Shown in pieces: positions 27,424 to 36,992 of a DNA stretch of 64,000 nt (its first letter is position 1; every line of letters begins with the position of its first letter). The stretch spans positions 372,001 through 436,000 of the forward strand of contig CBDCZY010000009.1 in assembly GCA_965224745.1 (NCBI GenBank). The letters are read 5' to 3'. A program made the position numbers and the translations under genes. Origin of the DNA: CBDCZY01 sp965224745 (GTDB lineage Bacteria; Pseudomonadota; Gammaproteobacteria; Methylococcales; Methylomonadaceae). The notes under the pieces were generated by a model. It saw only the letters and a program-made list of their open reading frames with translations. It ran no database searches and was not told the DNA's origin.

Positions 27424-27677
27424 TTTCAGACAATCAAGTCATTAGTATTCAACAAGCAAAGCTACTTGACGACTATAAACTGCAGTTGGTATTTAATGAC
27501 CAATCCAGTCAGATTGTGGATTTCCAGCCATTTCTTTCTCAGTCTCTGAATCCTTTGATTAGAAAATATTTAGCCCCTGAAGAATTTGCTAAATTTGAGA
27601 TTGATGACGGTGATTTGGAATGGAACGATTACGATTTATGTTTTCCTATCGCTGATCTGTATGAAAACAGGATATAG
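27420..27677 (+). CDS. DUF2442 protein
   Basis: An 85-residue protein of the DUF2442 family: QAKLLDDYKLQLVFNDQSSQIVDFQPFL, then LAPEEFAKFEIDDGDLEWNDYDLCFPIADLY. DUF2442 genes are often paired with DUF4160 genes and the pair is suspected to be a toxin-antitoxin-like module, without firm proof. Here the partner is truncated by an IS1-family element, so this gene is an orphan that depends on whatever promoter now reads through. Confidence 0.8.
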   Translation: MISDNQVISIQQAKLLDDYKLQLVFNDQSSQIVDFQPFLSQSLNPLIRKYLAPEEFAKFEIDDGDLEWNDYDLCFPIADLYENRI

Positions 27678-27803
27678 CTTCATAGCTATCGTTTCCGCGT
27701 TCTGCGTCACTAACGGCAGGACGCTGAGACAGCGTCAAGGGCTGCATCCCACGGGTTGTCACGAACACTGGACGCGAAACATCACCAGGTAATCTTGATC
27801 TAG

Positions 27804-28907
27804 TCAAACTTCTAAACTGCTTTCCGCTACTTGGGCGATTTGTTCCAGCTTTTCTAGCACAACAAGGCTTGCACCTTCCATACTTTTTAAGGTGTACAAA
27901 GTTTGATCCTTGTTGTTATCGTTATAATATCTAATAGCATCTACACCGTGCTGATGAACAGACTGGTGAGGTTTTTCCAATTCCATAAAACCAGGTAAGC
28001 TAGAGAATAAATGTTTACCATCTCCTTGATAATACCACTCTCCTAATCGACAAGTTTGATGACTTTTAAAATCTTGGTGGGTTTTATTTGATATTCCAAA
28101 AATAATTTTATAAATTTCCAGTTTGTAAATCAAATGATCTATTTTGACCACTTCAACAAAGCTCCGTAGCGCGCTTCCGGAGATAATAGTTTGCATTTTG
28201 GTCGATAACGTAACCAACTGATCCATTTTTTTTGAGGCTTGATCTCCAGTCTCCCCAAAATTTTTTGAATCGGAAGCAACCACATCCATTTGTTTCTTTG
28301 CATAAGTTGTTTCATCTCGTATGGTGGAAACCAGGCGTTCAATATCAACAGTGGCATCATTAGTTCTTTTCGCCAACGTTCTCACTTCATCAGCAACGAC
28401 TGCAAACCCTCTGCCTTGTTCTCCTGCTCTGGCTGCTTCAATAGCCGCATTTAGAGCTAATAAATTCGTTTGATCAGAGATGTTTTTAATTAAATTGATA
28501 ATGCCTTCAATATCTTCAGCGCTTTTATTTAAGCCTTCAACGGTTGAAGCAGTTGATTGGGTGTCTTCAGCCATAGTAGTAAGGGCAGAAGAGATATTCG
28601 AAACAGCTAAGTGTGTTTCACTTAAGACCACTGAGTTGTTTTTGGAATTATCTCTTTCAATAGCCATTAACGAAGCTAATGAAGACAAAGAGTGCTGTGA
28701 AGCAGTCATAGACTCCCCAAAATCCTGAAATAAGGTAAATAAATTTTGATAATATTCATCTGAATCAGAGACTGATAGGATCTTCTGTTCTAACTGCTGT
28801 TTTTCATTGTCAGCACTTGCTAATTCTTGCTTTAGACGCTTGATATCAACATTGAGTCTTGAAATTTCATTGTCCGCATCAAGTAGTTTTTTTTTGTTGA
28901 CAAACAT
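27804..28907 (-). CDS. Soluble methyl-accepting chemotaxis protein with CZB-like domain
   Basis: A 367-residue cytosolic chemoreceptor. An N-terminal coiled coil (about residues 8-50) is followed by the MCP signalling domain with its hairpin tip ISDQTNLLALNAAIEAARAGEQGRGFAVVADEVRTLAKRT. The C-terminal 110 residues (about 255-360) show a His in DHLIYKL, CRLGEWYYQGDGKHLF and VHQHGVDAI, matching the chemoreceptor zinc-binding (CZB) domain with its His/Cys ligands. There is no membrane helix. CZB receptors sense zinc or oxidants such as hypochlorous acid through the Cys-zinc switch. No che genes are nearby. Confidence 0.85.
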   Translation of the reverse strand: MFVNKKKLLDADNEISRLNVDIKRLKQELASADNEKQQLEQKILSVSDSDEYYQNLFTLFQDFGESMTASQHSLSSLASLMAIERDNSKNNSVVLSETHLAVSNISSALTTMAEDTQSTASTVEGLNKSAEDIEGIINLIKNISDQTNLLALNAAIEAARAGEQGRGFAVVADEVRTLAKRTNDATVDIERLVSTIRDETTYAKKQMDVVASDSKNFGETGDQASKKMDQLVTLSTKMQTIISGSALRSFVEVVKIDHLIYKLEIYKIIFGISNKTHQDFKSHQTCRLGEWYYQGDGKHLFSSLPGFMELEKPHQSVHQHGVDAIRYYNDNNKDQTLYTLKSMEGASLVVLEKLEQIAQVAESSLEV

Positions 28908-29248
28908 TACATTGCACCTGGAAATTAAATTAGCATCTACCGTAATGGTAGTATGAGAGTGTTAAATTTCAAGTTCGCTGGTTTGTCACTCTCTTGTGAT
29001 AGCCCACCCGCTAATTCAAGGCGTATAGGTTTGCTAAGAAACGAGGATTCAATAATAAACGAATAATGCATGATTGTAAGACCATTCTTCTTGAAATATT
29101 GGACTATTGGAAAGATAAAGTCACGAACATAGGTTAATGGCGGTGACGGGAAGCGTAGGAACAAATGGGCGTGCTTCGTGTGGAAAGGGTGATGTAGGTG
29201 TGGATGGTGGTTATTCAGCTATACACTGGCATAAACCAAACAATATAT
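28908..29248. other. Intergenic region upstream of the chemoreceptor gene
   Basis: About 340 bases with no convincing gene. It should hold the promoter of the minus-strand chemoreceptor. A stretch near 29040 (CGAGGATTCAATAATAAACG) loosely resembles the MITE end at 29406 and may be an old copy. Confidence 0.4.
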
Positions 29249-29406
29249 ATGGAAAGAAGCCGTTACGTCATTATAGACGCTGATAAACTTCATTTTATAA
29301 CCTGTACTATCTTGGAATGGCCACCCATTTTTACTCATCCTGAGGTGTGCTACAAATATTTCTTGATGGCTAGTAATATCAATGAAGACATAAGTACTTT
29401 AACTCT
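29249..29406 (+). pseudogene. REP-associated Y1 transposase, N-terminal remnant
   Basis: From ATG 29249 the frame reads MERSRYVIIDADKLHFITCT, then ILEWPPIFTHPEVCYKYF. This matches the N-terminus of REP-associated tyrosine transposases (RAYTs), where the second beta strand reads YFITATIVNW or similar. The frame is cut by the palindromic element starting at 29406, and the HUH and Tyr motifs are missing. It belongs to a different subfamily from the Y1 transposase at 43945. Confidence 0.55.
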
Positions 29407-29570
29407 TAGGAGCGAGGATTTAATAATATCCGGAAGTTTGGCGCAGGATTTTTGTTCGTATCCAAGGCGTAGAAACAGGCGCATAGCACGCTACGAAACT
29501 GTTTCTACAACGTGGAAGACGGACAAAAAGACAAGTCAAGATGCGGATATTATTAAATCCTCGCTCCTTA
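29406..29570. repeat. Palindromic MITE-like element
   Basis: 165 bp with 27-bp terminal inverted repeats (29406-29432 and 29544-29570, one mismatch; core GAGGATTTAATAATATCC). Further inside, a second near-palindrome contains GTAGAAACAG and CTGTTTCTAC as perfect arms, flanked by TTTTTGT and ACAAAAA. The whole element can fold into one long hairpin. It has no coding capacity of its own. A partial copy of one arm lies at 15966-16004. Confidence 0.8.
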
Positions 29571-29861
29571 TGGCTAGGTTATTTCTTTCTATGCGCTTGT
29601 TCAACTAATTTTTTTCATACAATTTTCCAGTTCCATACTTGGCAATTCTGCCGGAAGCAACCTTTACCTTTGTTAAGATCGATACTTTTACTAAGTTCAG
29701 CGAGTGACCAGAATCTGATCAGATGAACAAATCACTGAGAATGATAAATTCGCTGGAATGACGAGTATTAGTTTAACCAGTAGGTTACAATATTTTCTTT
29801 GGTTGGTTGCCTTATTCAAGGTGAAATAAAGATTAAAAAAGGAAAAGGAGAATTTTGTTCT
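29571..29861. other. Intergenic region upstream of sucC
   Basis: About 290 AT-rich bases between the MITE and sucC. No gene or clear regulatory site is recognised apart from the sucC ribosome site AAAAGGAG at 29843-29850. Confidence 0.4.
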
Positions 29862-31022
29862 ATGAATATTCATGAATATCAAGCCAAACAGCTATTCGCT
29901 GACTATGGTATTGCCGTGCCCGATGGTAATGTTGCAAAATCTGCTGAACAAGCCAAGTCCATAGCCAACGAAATGAGTGGTAGCCGCTGGGTTGTAAAAG
30001 CTCAAGTTCATGCAGGTGGTCGAGGTAAGGCTGGCGGGGTTAAATTAGTTGATAGCATAGAAGAAGTTAAAAGTTTCTCTGCGGGATTACTTGGCACAAA
30101 GTTTACCACCATTCAAACAGGATCAGACGGGCTGCCCATAGATTCAGTGTTAGTAGAAAAACCATATCCTATCCTACGTGAATTTTACCTCTGCCTATTA
30201 TTGGATCGAGAGACTGAACGGCCATTGTTCTTAGTGTCCCTGGCGGGGGGAATGGATATAGAAGCCGTGGCCAAAGAAACACCGGAACAAATTCTGACTA
30301 CATCGGTTCATCCAGCTGCTGGACTGCAATCCTATCAGTGTAGACAAATGGGTTTTGCCTTGGGTTTAACGGGTAAGCAACTGGGAGAGCTTGAAAAGAT
30401 CATGCGGGGCATGTACCAATTATTTTGGGACAAAGATATCAGCCAAATTGAAATTAATCCACTGGCAGAGCTGGATGACGGCCAGTTACTGGCATTAGAT
30501 GCCAAAATTAATTTTGATGAGACTGCGCTTTATGCTCATCCCGATATAGCCGAACTTAGTGATCCCAATCAAGAAGATAAAAAAGAAAACATTGCTAAGC
30601 AACATTCGCTCAATTTCATTTCGCTGGACGGCAACATCGGCTGTATGGTCAATGGAGCCGGATTAGCCATGGCAACGATGGATTTAATAAAACTGAAAGG
30701 CGGAGCCCCTGCCAACTTTTTAGACGTTGGTGGCGGCACCACTGTAGAAAAAGTTACTCATGCCTTTGATTTAATATTGTCAGATGATCAAATCAAATCT
30801 GTGTTGGTCAATATATTCGGGGGGATCGTGCAATGCGATATTATTGCAGAAGGTATTTTGCAAGCCGCTGAAGGATTACATAGACAAGTTCCCATCGTCG
30901 TCCGTTTGGAAGGAACCAATGCCGAACAAGGACGAGCAATGTTAAACCAATCAAAGTTAAACATAATCGCAGCCAACACCTTGGAAATGGCGGCCGAAAA
31001 AGCGGTTGAACTGGCGAACTAA
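29862..31022 (+). CDS. sucC: Succinate-CoA ligase, beta subunit
   Basis: TCA-cycle enzyme subunit of 386 residues with an N-terminal ATP-grasp domain (VVKAQVHAGGRGKAGGVKLV, then DISQIEINPLAEL) and a CoA-ligase-type C-terminal domain (LDGNIGCMVNGAGLAMATMDLIKLKGG, FLDVGGGTT, LVNIFGGIVQCDIIAEGI). ATG 29862 is preferred over an upstream in-frame start because of AAAAGGAG and the canonical MNIHEYQAKQLF beginning. Malate-CoA ligase (MtkA) is a close paralogue in some methylotrophs, but the sequence reads as SucC. One base separates it from sucD. Confidence 0.92.
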   Translation: MNIHEYQAKQLFADYGIAVPDGNVAKSAEQAKSIANEMSGSRWVVKAQVHAGGRGKAGGVKLVDSIEEVKSFSAGLLGTKFTTIQTGSDGLPIDSVLVEKPYPILREFYLCLLLDRETERPLFLVSLAGGMDIEAVAKETPEQILTTSVHPAAGLQSYQCRQMGFALGLTGKQLGELEKIMRGMYQLFWDKDISQIEINPLAELDDGQLLALDAKINFDETALYAHPDIAELSDPNQEDKKENIAKQHSLNFISLDGNIGCMVNGAGLAMATMDLIKLKGGAPANFLDVGGGTTVEKVTHAFDLILSDDQIKSVLVNIFGGIVQCDIIAEGILQAAEGLHRQVPIVVRLEGTNAEQGRAMLNQSKLNIIAANTLEMAAEKAVELAN

Positions 31023-31023
31023 T

Positions 31024-31899
31024 ATGAGCATATTAATTGATAACAACACTAAAGTGATTTGCCAGGGTTTTACTGGCAAACAAGGTACTTTTCATTCCGA
31101 GCAGGCCATAGCTTACGGTACCCAGTTGGTGGGTGGCGTAACACCTAATCGAGGTGGAGAAATTCATTTGGATCGACCTGTTTTCAACACTGTTCAAGAA
31201 GCCGTCACCCTGACTGGAGCAAAGGCTAGCATGATCTACGTGCCAGCACCTTTTGCTGCCGATGCGATTTTGGAAGCTGCAGAAGCCGGAATCAAGTTGA
31301 TAGTCTGTATTACCGAAGGTATCCCGGCATTACACATGGTTCGGGTGAAAGCCGCGATGAAGGGTGGCGAAGCCTTATTAATTGGCCCTAACTGCCCAGG
31401 CATCATTACTCCAGGCGCTTGTAAAATCGGTATAATGCCGGGTCATATCCACCTTCCTGGTAAAATTGGCATCGTCTCCCGGTCAGGAACGTTAACCTAT
31501 GAAGCTGTCCATCAAACGACCAATAACGGTCTGGGGCAAAGTACTTGCATCGGTATTGGTGGTGATCCCGTACATGGCTTAAATTTTATCGATGTAATTG
31601 AACGGTTCCAAAACGATGACCAAACCCAGGGTATCGTCATGGTCGGTGAAATAGGTGGCAGTGAAGAAGAGCAAACTGCTGAGTTTATTCAGCAGCACGT
31701 TACCAAACCTGTCGTTGCTTATATTGCTGGTATGACTGCGCCGGCCGGTAAGCGCATGGGTCATGCCGGCGCCATCATTACTGGTGGGAAAGGAACAGCA
31801 TCGAGCAAAATAGCTGCCTTAAAGGCAGCAGGTGTTGATGTGGTTGACGCGCCTACGGATATTGGCCTTCATATCAAGGCCCGGCTTGCCGAAAATTGA
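31024..31899 (+). CDS. sucD: Succinate-CoA ligase, alpha subunit
   Basis: Partner of SucC, 291 residues, carrying the phosphorylated active-site His in KRMGHAGAIITGGKGTASSK. The N-terminal CoA-binding Rossmann domain shows VICQGFTGKQGTFHSEQAI and YGTQLVGGVTPNRGG. The middle shows ALLIGPNCPGIITPG and the IGIGGDPVHGLNFIDV loop. ATG 31024 lies directly after the sucC stop; an ATG six codons upstream inside sucC is less likely. It is co-transcribed with sucC, and NAD synthetase follows after 60 bases. Confidence 0.94.
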   Translation: MSILIDNNTKVICQGFTGKQGTFHSEQAIAYGTQLVGGVTPNRGGEIHLDRPVFNTVQEAVTLTGAKASMIYVPAPFAADAILEAAEAGIKLIVCITEGIPALHMVRVKAAMKGGEALLIGPNCPGIITPGACKIGIMPGHIHLPGKIGIVSRSGTLTYEAVHQTTNNGLGQSTCIGIGGDPVHGLNFIDVIERFQNDDQTQGIVMVGEIGGSEEEQTAEFIQQHVTKPVVAYIAGMTAPAGKRMGHAGAIITGGKGTASSKIAALKAAGVDVVDAPTDIGLHIKARLAEN

Positions 31900-31959
31900 A
31901 TATTGATTTAGACGATTAGTAACTTTTCGTAGCGCTATTATCATATTTAAATACCCCCC

Positions 31960-33588
31960 ATGAAACTCAGAATTGCATTGGCCCAACTCAACTTTTTGGT
32001 GGGCGACATGGCTGGAAATACCGAGCGAATTATTGAGTCGGCAATAGACGCCCGTGATCGGCTTAAAGCGGATGCCATCGTATTTTCCGAACTGGCCATT
32101 ACCGGTTATCCACCTGAAGACCTTTTACTACGTTCAGATGTTTTGACTCAAGTCGAAAAATGCCTGCAACAGATCATTGAACAAACGAATAATATCGTCG
32201 TGATCGTTGGTTTCCCTGAACACCAAAAAGACCGTCTGTACAATTGCGCGGCAGTCATTCAAAACGGTCAGATTATTGCAAAACACAAAAAAAACAAATT
32301 ACCCAACTATAGTGTCTTTGACGAAAAACGCTATTTTTCAGAAGGAAATAACAGCTGCATTTTTGATCTAAATGGCTTTTTAGTGGGGTTGTCGATCTGT
32401 GAAGATATCTGGTCAGAAGGCGTGATAGAAGATTGTCACCAACAAGGCGCCGAACTGATTGTTAATCTTAATGCTTCGCCTTTTTATGCCGGTAAAATTC
32501 ACGAACGGGAAGCAATTGTTAAAGAACGAATCAATGCCACTGGCATACCCGTCGTGTATGTAAACCAAATCGGTGGACAGGATGAACTGTTATTTGATGG
32601 CGCCTCGTTTGTCATGAATGGCGCTGGCGAAGTAATATTTCGAGCCAAAGAGTTTGAAGAACAGGTAGATATCGTTACATTTGACTGTGCATCCAAATTG
32701 TTGCCGGAAGCAACAGAAATTGCACCTTTGTATTCTCCCATTAGTAGTGAGTATAAAGCCTTGCTGCTCGGTATTCGCGATTATGTCCAAAAAAATGGTT
32801 TCGTTGGCGTAGTACTGGGGTTATCTGGAGGAATAGATTCGGCTTTAACTTTTGCTCTGGCAGTTGATGCATTGGGTAGTGAGCGAGTCGAGGCCTATTT
32901 AATGCCATCACGTTATACACAAGCGATGAGTATTGAGGATGCCGAAATGCAAGCCAACACTTTACACGTCAAACACCACACCATATCAATTGAGCCAGCG
33001 ATCAATGCATTTAACGATATGTTGAAAGAATTATTTGCCGGAACCGAGCCTGATGCGACCGAAGAAAATATTCAAGCGCGTTGCCGTGGAATTATTTTAA
33101 TGGCCTCATCCAACAAAAGTGGAAAAATGCTACTAACCACCGGCAATAAAAGCGAAATGAGCGTCGGTTATGCAACGCTTTATGGTGACATGGCGGGTGG
33201 TTTTGCCCCTCTGAAAGATGTTCCTAAAATGTTGGTATATCAACTGGCTGAATACCGAAACAGTCTTTCTCCAGTGATACCGGAGAGAGTGATTACACGC
33301 CCCCCTTCTGCCGAACTGGCACCCGATCAACTCGATGAAGATTCACTGCCTCCTTATTCAGTACTTGATCCTATCTTACAACTTTACATTGAACAAGATC
33401 AGTCCATCGAACAAATCATTGCCGCCGGATTTACCAGAGATGACGTAATTCGGGCGATACGCCTGGTTGATCGCAACGAATACAAACGCCGCCAATCTCC
33501 ACCTGGCATTCGTATCTCGCCAAGAGCTTTCGGTCGTGATCGTCGATACCCCATTACCTCGGGTTACCGTGGGGATGACGGGAGTTAG
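31960..33588 (+). CDS. nadE: Glutamine-dependent NAD synthetase
   Basis: A 542-residue two-domain enzyme that amidates nicotinic acid adenine dinucleotide to NAD. The N-terminal nitrilase-type glutaminase (about 1-260) shows the Glu in FSELAITGYPPEDLLL, the Lys in HKKNKLPNYSVFDEKRYF and the Cys in LSICEDIW. The C-terminal synthetase (about 270-540) opens with the PP-loop VLGLSGGIDSALTFALA and has TTGNKSEMSVGYATLYGDMAGGF. It lies 60 bases downstream of sucD in the same direction and may be co-transcribed with it. Confidence 0.94.
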   Translation: MKLRIALAQLNFLVGDMAGNTERIIESAIDARDRLKADAIVFSELAITGYPPEDLLLRSDVLTQVEKCLQQIIEQTNNIVVIVGFPEHQKDRLYNCAAVIQNGQIIAKHKKNKLPNYSVFDEKRYFSEGNNSCIFDLNGFLVGLSICEDIWSEGVIEDCHQQGAELIVNLNASPFYAGKIHEREAIVKERINATGIPVVYVNQIGGQDELLFDGASFVMNGAGEVIFRAKEFEEQVDIVTFDCASKLLPEATEIAPLYSPISSEYKALLLGIRDYVQKNGFVGVVLGLSGGIDSALTFALAVDALGSERVEAYLMPSRYTQAMSIEDAEMQANTLHVKHHTISIEPAINAFNDMLKELFAGTEPDATEENIQARCRGIILMASSNKSGKMLLTTGNKSEMSVGYATLYGDMAGGFAPLKDVPKMLVYQLAEYRNSLSPVIPERVITRPPSAELAPDQLDEDSLPPYSVLDPILQLYIEQDQSIEQIIAAGFTRDDVIRAIRLVDRNEYKRRQSPPGIRISPRAFGRDRRYPITSGYRGDDGS

Positions 33589-33743
33589 TGAGGAAGGTTG
33601 CTGAAAAATAATTATTTTGGATAATTATGGTCGCCCATTAGCCAGCCGGTGTCACCCCTTAAATCAAACGTTATAGTTTTGTGATTTTTAATCTAAAAAT
33701 TACAGTTACAATATGATTGAACCTAAATAACAAGGAATAAATC

Positions 33744-35213
33744 ATGGAAACTATAATCAAGAACTGGCGTGTAAATTCACAAGCAGTCAAAAAACAAATT
33801 AACAGTATTAGTGTCGCAGTAAAAGCAAGTATTTTTACATTTTTAATTATCTTATCTGTACCACTGAATGCAGCGACTTATAAACTAACGTTTACCAGTT
33901 TCTGGAATGGCTCTCACAATCAAAGCAATAGTCTTCCTGAAAATGCACATTTAACAGTATTAGTGGGGGCTACTCACCAATCAGGTCAGCCCTTGTGGAA
34001 ACCCAATACTCTGGCATCATTAGGTGTACAAAATGTTGCAGAACAAGGTAACACCAGCGCAATAATGGATGAAATTAATACTGCCATCATGTCTGGAACT
34101 GCGCATAGTGAAATAATCGCAGATAGTCTTTCTCCTCTTCCATCTTCAAGTTCAGTTACTTTTGAAGTGTTTGATAGTCATTCAAACGTTTCTTTTGTTT
34201 CTATGGTTGCACCTAGTCCAGACTGGTTCATCGGTATATCCGATATATCTTTAAAACAAAGTGGAAATTGGGTAGATACGCTCAGTATCGATTTAGCTCC
34301 ATGGGATGCGGGGACAAAAGAAGGTGCTGATTTTGACTTCGGGTTTGTCGCCACGAATCCACATGAATTGATTTCTAAAATTATCGGAACACCTTTTATT
34401 GGTAGTCCTGTGCTCGCTAATTTAACCTTTGAGCGAATAGATTCAGAACCGCCAGTCAATAATGAACCCGTAATCTGCGAAATAGGTGTGGATCCTCAAG
34501 TTATCAGTCCTAATGAAGGAACTGTATTATGGTGGTACACACAAGGTGGAAATAACCTACCTGTACTCAATAATGGTATAGGTCAAGTGAACGAATATGA
34601 AGGTTATGAATGGGTTTATCCAACCGAAACAACAACCTACAAAATGTCGGTAAATGGACGAGGGGGACAGGCGACGTGTGAGACGACCATCGTCGTGGAA
34701 GGCGCAACCGATCCCGTTCCTCCGCTTTGTGCCTTGGGCGCTGACCCACAAACCATTAGAGCGGGTGATGATGTACCGTTGTGGTGGTGGTTCCAAGATA
34801 GCGTTATAACAGCTAATATTGATAATCAAATCGGTTCTGTAGGAGATTTTCAAGGTTACCAATGGGTACAACCCACCGAAACTACGACTTACACCATGAC
34901 CGTAGAGAATGGTGGAGGAACCACAGGCACCTGTGAAACAACCATTGAGGTGGAAGGCGAAACTGATCCTACATTGCCTATTTGTACCATTGGTACTTAT
35001 CACCAAGTGCTTGGGCCAAACGAAAGAACCACCGTCTGGTGGTGGACATCTGATGAATTTGACAGGATCGATATCCTTCCTGTTTTGGGAAAAGTTGAGA
35101 ATTCTCAAGGCACATTCCCAGAGCTTAGATTTTCCGAAACCACTACAATTAGAATGACTGTACAGGCCAGAGGAAGGTCTGGGTTCTGTGAAACTACTGT
35201 GGTAGTCGAGTAG
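33744..35213 (+). CDS. Secreted spondin-domain protein with three Ig-like repeats
   Basis: A 489-residue exported protein. The signal peptide ends near residue 47 (ASIFTFLIILSVPLNA, then ATYKLTF), after a long N-region. Residues about 48-240 form a spondin N-type domain: YKLTFTSFWNGSHNQSNSLP, FEVFDSHSNVSFVSMVAPSPDWFIGISDISL, then DLAPWDAGTKEGADFDF, with the acidic metal-site residues typical of the fold. Three tandem repeats of about 80 residues follow, each with CxxGxxPQ, a WWW or WWY core, a (T)ETTTYxMxV strand and a CETTxxVE end. It probably acts at the cell surface or outside. GGAATAAATC precedes the ATG. Confidence 0.8.
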   Translation: METIIKNWRVNSQAVKKQINSISVAVKASIFTFLIILSVPLNAATYKLTFTSFWNGSHNQSNSLPENAHLTVLVGATHQSGQPLWKPNTLASLGVQNVAEQGNTSAIMDEINTAIMSGTAHSEIIADSLSPLPSSSSVTFEVFDSHSNVSFVSMVAPSPDWFIGISDISLKQSGNWVDTLSIDLAPWDAGTKEGADFDFGFVATNPHELISKIIGTPFIGSPVLANLTFERIDSEPPVNNEPVICEIGVDPQVISPNEGTVLWWYTQGGNNLPVLNNGIGQVNEYEGYEWVYPTETTTYKMSVNGRGGQATCETTIVVEGATDPVPPLCALGADPQTIRAGDDVPLWWWFQDSVITANIDNQIGSVGDFQGYQWVQPTETTTYTMTVENGGGTTGTCETTIEVEGETDPTLPICTIGTYHQVLGPNERTTVWWWTSDEFDRIDILPVLGKVENSQGTFPELRFSETTTIRMTVQARGRSGFCETTVVVE

Positions 35214-35243
35214 ATATCTCGGTCTCCATGAGACAGAGACAGA

Positions 35244-35278
35244 CAGCCCCTCTGCGGCACTTGAACGTAGAGGGGCTG
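35244..35278 (+). terminator. Stem-loop after the spondin-domain gene
   Basis: CAGCCCCTCTGCG and CGTAGAGGGGCTG pair over 13 bases with one G-U, around a nine-base loop, 30 bases after the stop codon. No strong T-run follows, so termination may be inefficient or factor-assisted. Confidence 0.6.
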
Positions 35279-35362
35279 AGTGTAGTAGTGCTTTAGCGCT
35301 AAGCAATCTGGGGTGAAAACTATTTCTACACGTTAGCTGAATAATTAGAATCGAATAATCGC

Positions 35363-35813
35363 GGTCAGAGTAACATTACTTGCCCCTATCGATATCCTTT
35401 TTCGGTCGCCCAGCCTTTCTAGGTGTAATGCGTCTGCCGGTTAAGGCTTCTATCTCAGTTGTAAATCGTTCATTTCCTAAAGCAAGACCTTTATTGACGC
35501 TTTCTCTAATTTCCTTCAACAACTCAGTATCGATGTGGGTCTTGAACAATTCCCGATAATTCTCCAACCTTTCCTTTTTTGAAAGCCCCAAAGCAAGATA
35601 GTTTGCGTGGGGAGTTTCTAAATCTGTTTCAATTCCAAGCGCGTTACAAGCATAGCTAGACCAACTATATTCACTGGGTTCCGCTACTATATCCGCCCTG
35701 ACAGGATTTAATTCGATATAACGGTAAAGTTCAAGCAGATATTGCTCGCTCTGTATCAAACTGGATTTAAACCGACCTTCCCAAAGCGTTCCACTACGCT
35801 GATAAGTGTCGTT
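35363..35813 (-). pseudogene. Y1 transposase copy 1, C-terminal part
   Basis: This is the 3' half of a gene nearly identical to the intact Y1 transposase at 43945-44646, from the residues GTLWEGRFKSSL to the stop at 35376. The element end GGTCAGAGTAACATT begins at 35363. The gene is split by the IS21-type element at 35814-39490, and its N-terminal half lies at 39491-39762. GTCGTT is present on both sides of the insertion (35808-35813 and 39491-39496). Confidence 0.85.
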
Positions 35814-36992
35814 TGTTAGGCGACAATTAACCTGTCCGGTCAGACGACAATTATCTTGACCGGTTGAGTGTATAAACTGATAAGTACTTTTTACTCTTAG
35901 GAGGAAGTGACTTGTCCGGTAAACACATCACTCAATTACAGGAAAATAGTTATATGAAAAATCGTCAGACAGGTTGTACGCAGGAGACATCCGCAGCAAA
36001 AGCCGGCATCAGTGTTCGATCAGGTTGCCGGATCGAAAAAGGTGAAAGAGCTGAACACAAAGAACGAAAGTGGCGAACGCGCAAAGATCCATTAGAAGCC
36101 GTATGGGACTCAGAACTGGTTCCGTTATTAGAAGATGAATCGTCCTTAACTGGCATTACCCTGTGGGAGCATCTGGATGAGCAGCATCCGGGAAAGTATC
36201 CAGAGAAATACCTTCGGACACTGCAAAGACGTGTTAAACACTGGCAGGCCACACAAGGCCCGGACAAAGAAGTCATGTTTCGTCAGTCGGTACCTGCGGG
36301 TCATCAGGGACTATCTGATTTTACGCACCCCAATACCGTCATTACGATAGACGGGAAGGCGTTCGCACATTTACTGTACCAGTTTCGCCTGGCTTTTAGT
36401 GGTTGGCGTCATGTCCATGTTATTCAGGGCGGAGAAAGCTACAGTGCACTGGCTGACGGCTTACAAAGTGCATTACACACCTTAGGCGGTTCACCAAAGG
36501 AACATCGTACAGACAGCCTCAGTGCGGCTTACGTCAATAACGTAGAAAAACAGCGACTGACGGAAGACTATCATGATTTATGTAAGCATTATGGCATGCG
36601 GCCCACCATCAATAATCTGGGCATTAGTCATGAAAATGGCGCCATTGAAGCACCGCATGGCTCATTAAAACGTCGCATTGATCAAGCCATAAAGTTACGC
36701 GGTTCGAATGATTTTTCTACACTCCGTGCTTATCGAGAGTTTCTTGAACACATTGTCGACAAACTGAACAGACGATGCAAAGGCAGGTTGGCCGAAGAGC
36801 ACAAAACCCTGTTAGCCTTACCCAAACACCGATTTGTTGATTATGCTGAGCTGTCGGTAAAAGTCACCACCAGCAGTACCATTGCTGTAAAACGCGCATT
36901 GTATACCGTCCCTTCACGCCTTATCGGTGAAAGCGTCAGGGTGCATCTCTACCATGATCGTTTTGTAATGGTCAAGTTTTCTTGGAAGGATT

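Noticed and set aside
29198..29608. 136-residue plus-strand frame as a gene
   Set aside because: It is a chance join of a transposase remnant and the palindromic MITE.
30799..31899. sucCD as malate-CoA ligase (mtkAB)
   Set aside because: The sequences read closely as SucC/SucD and no serine-cycle genes are nearby, although the two enzymes are close paralogues and this is not absolute.
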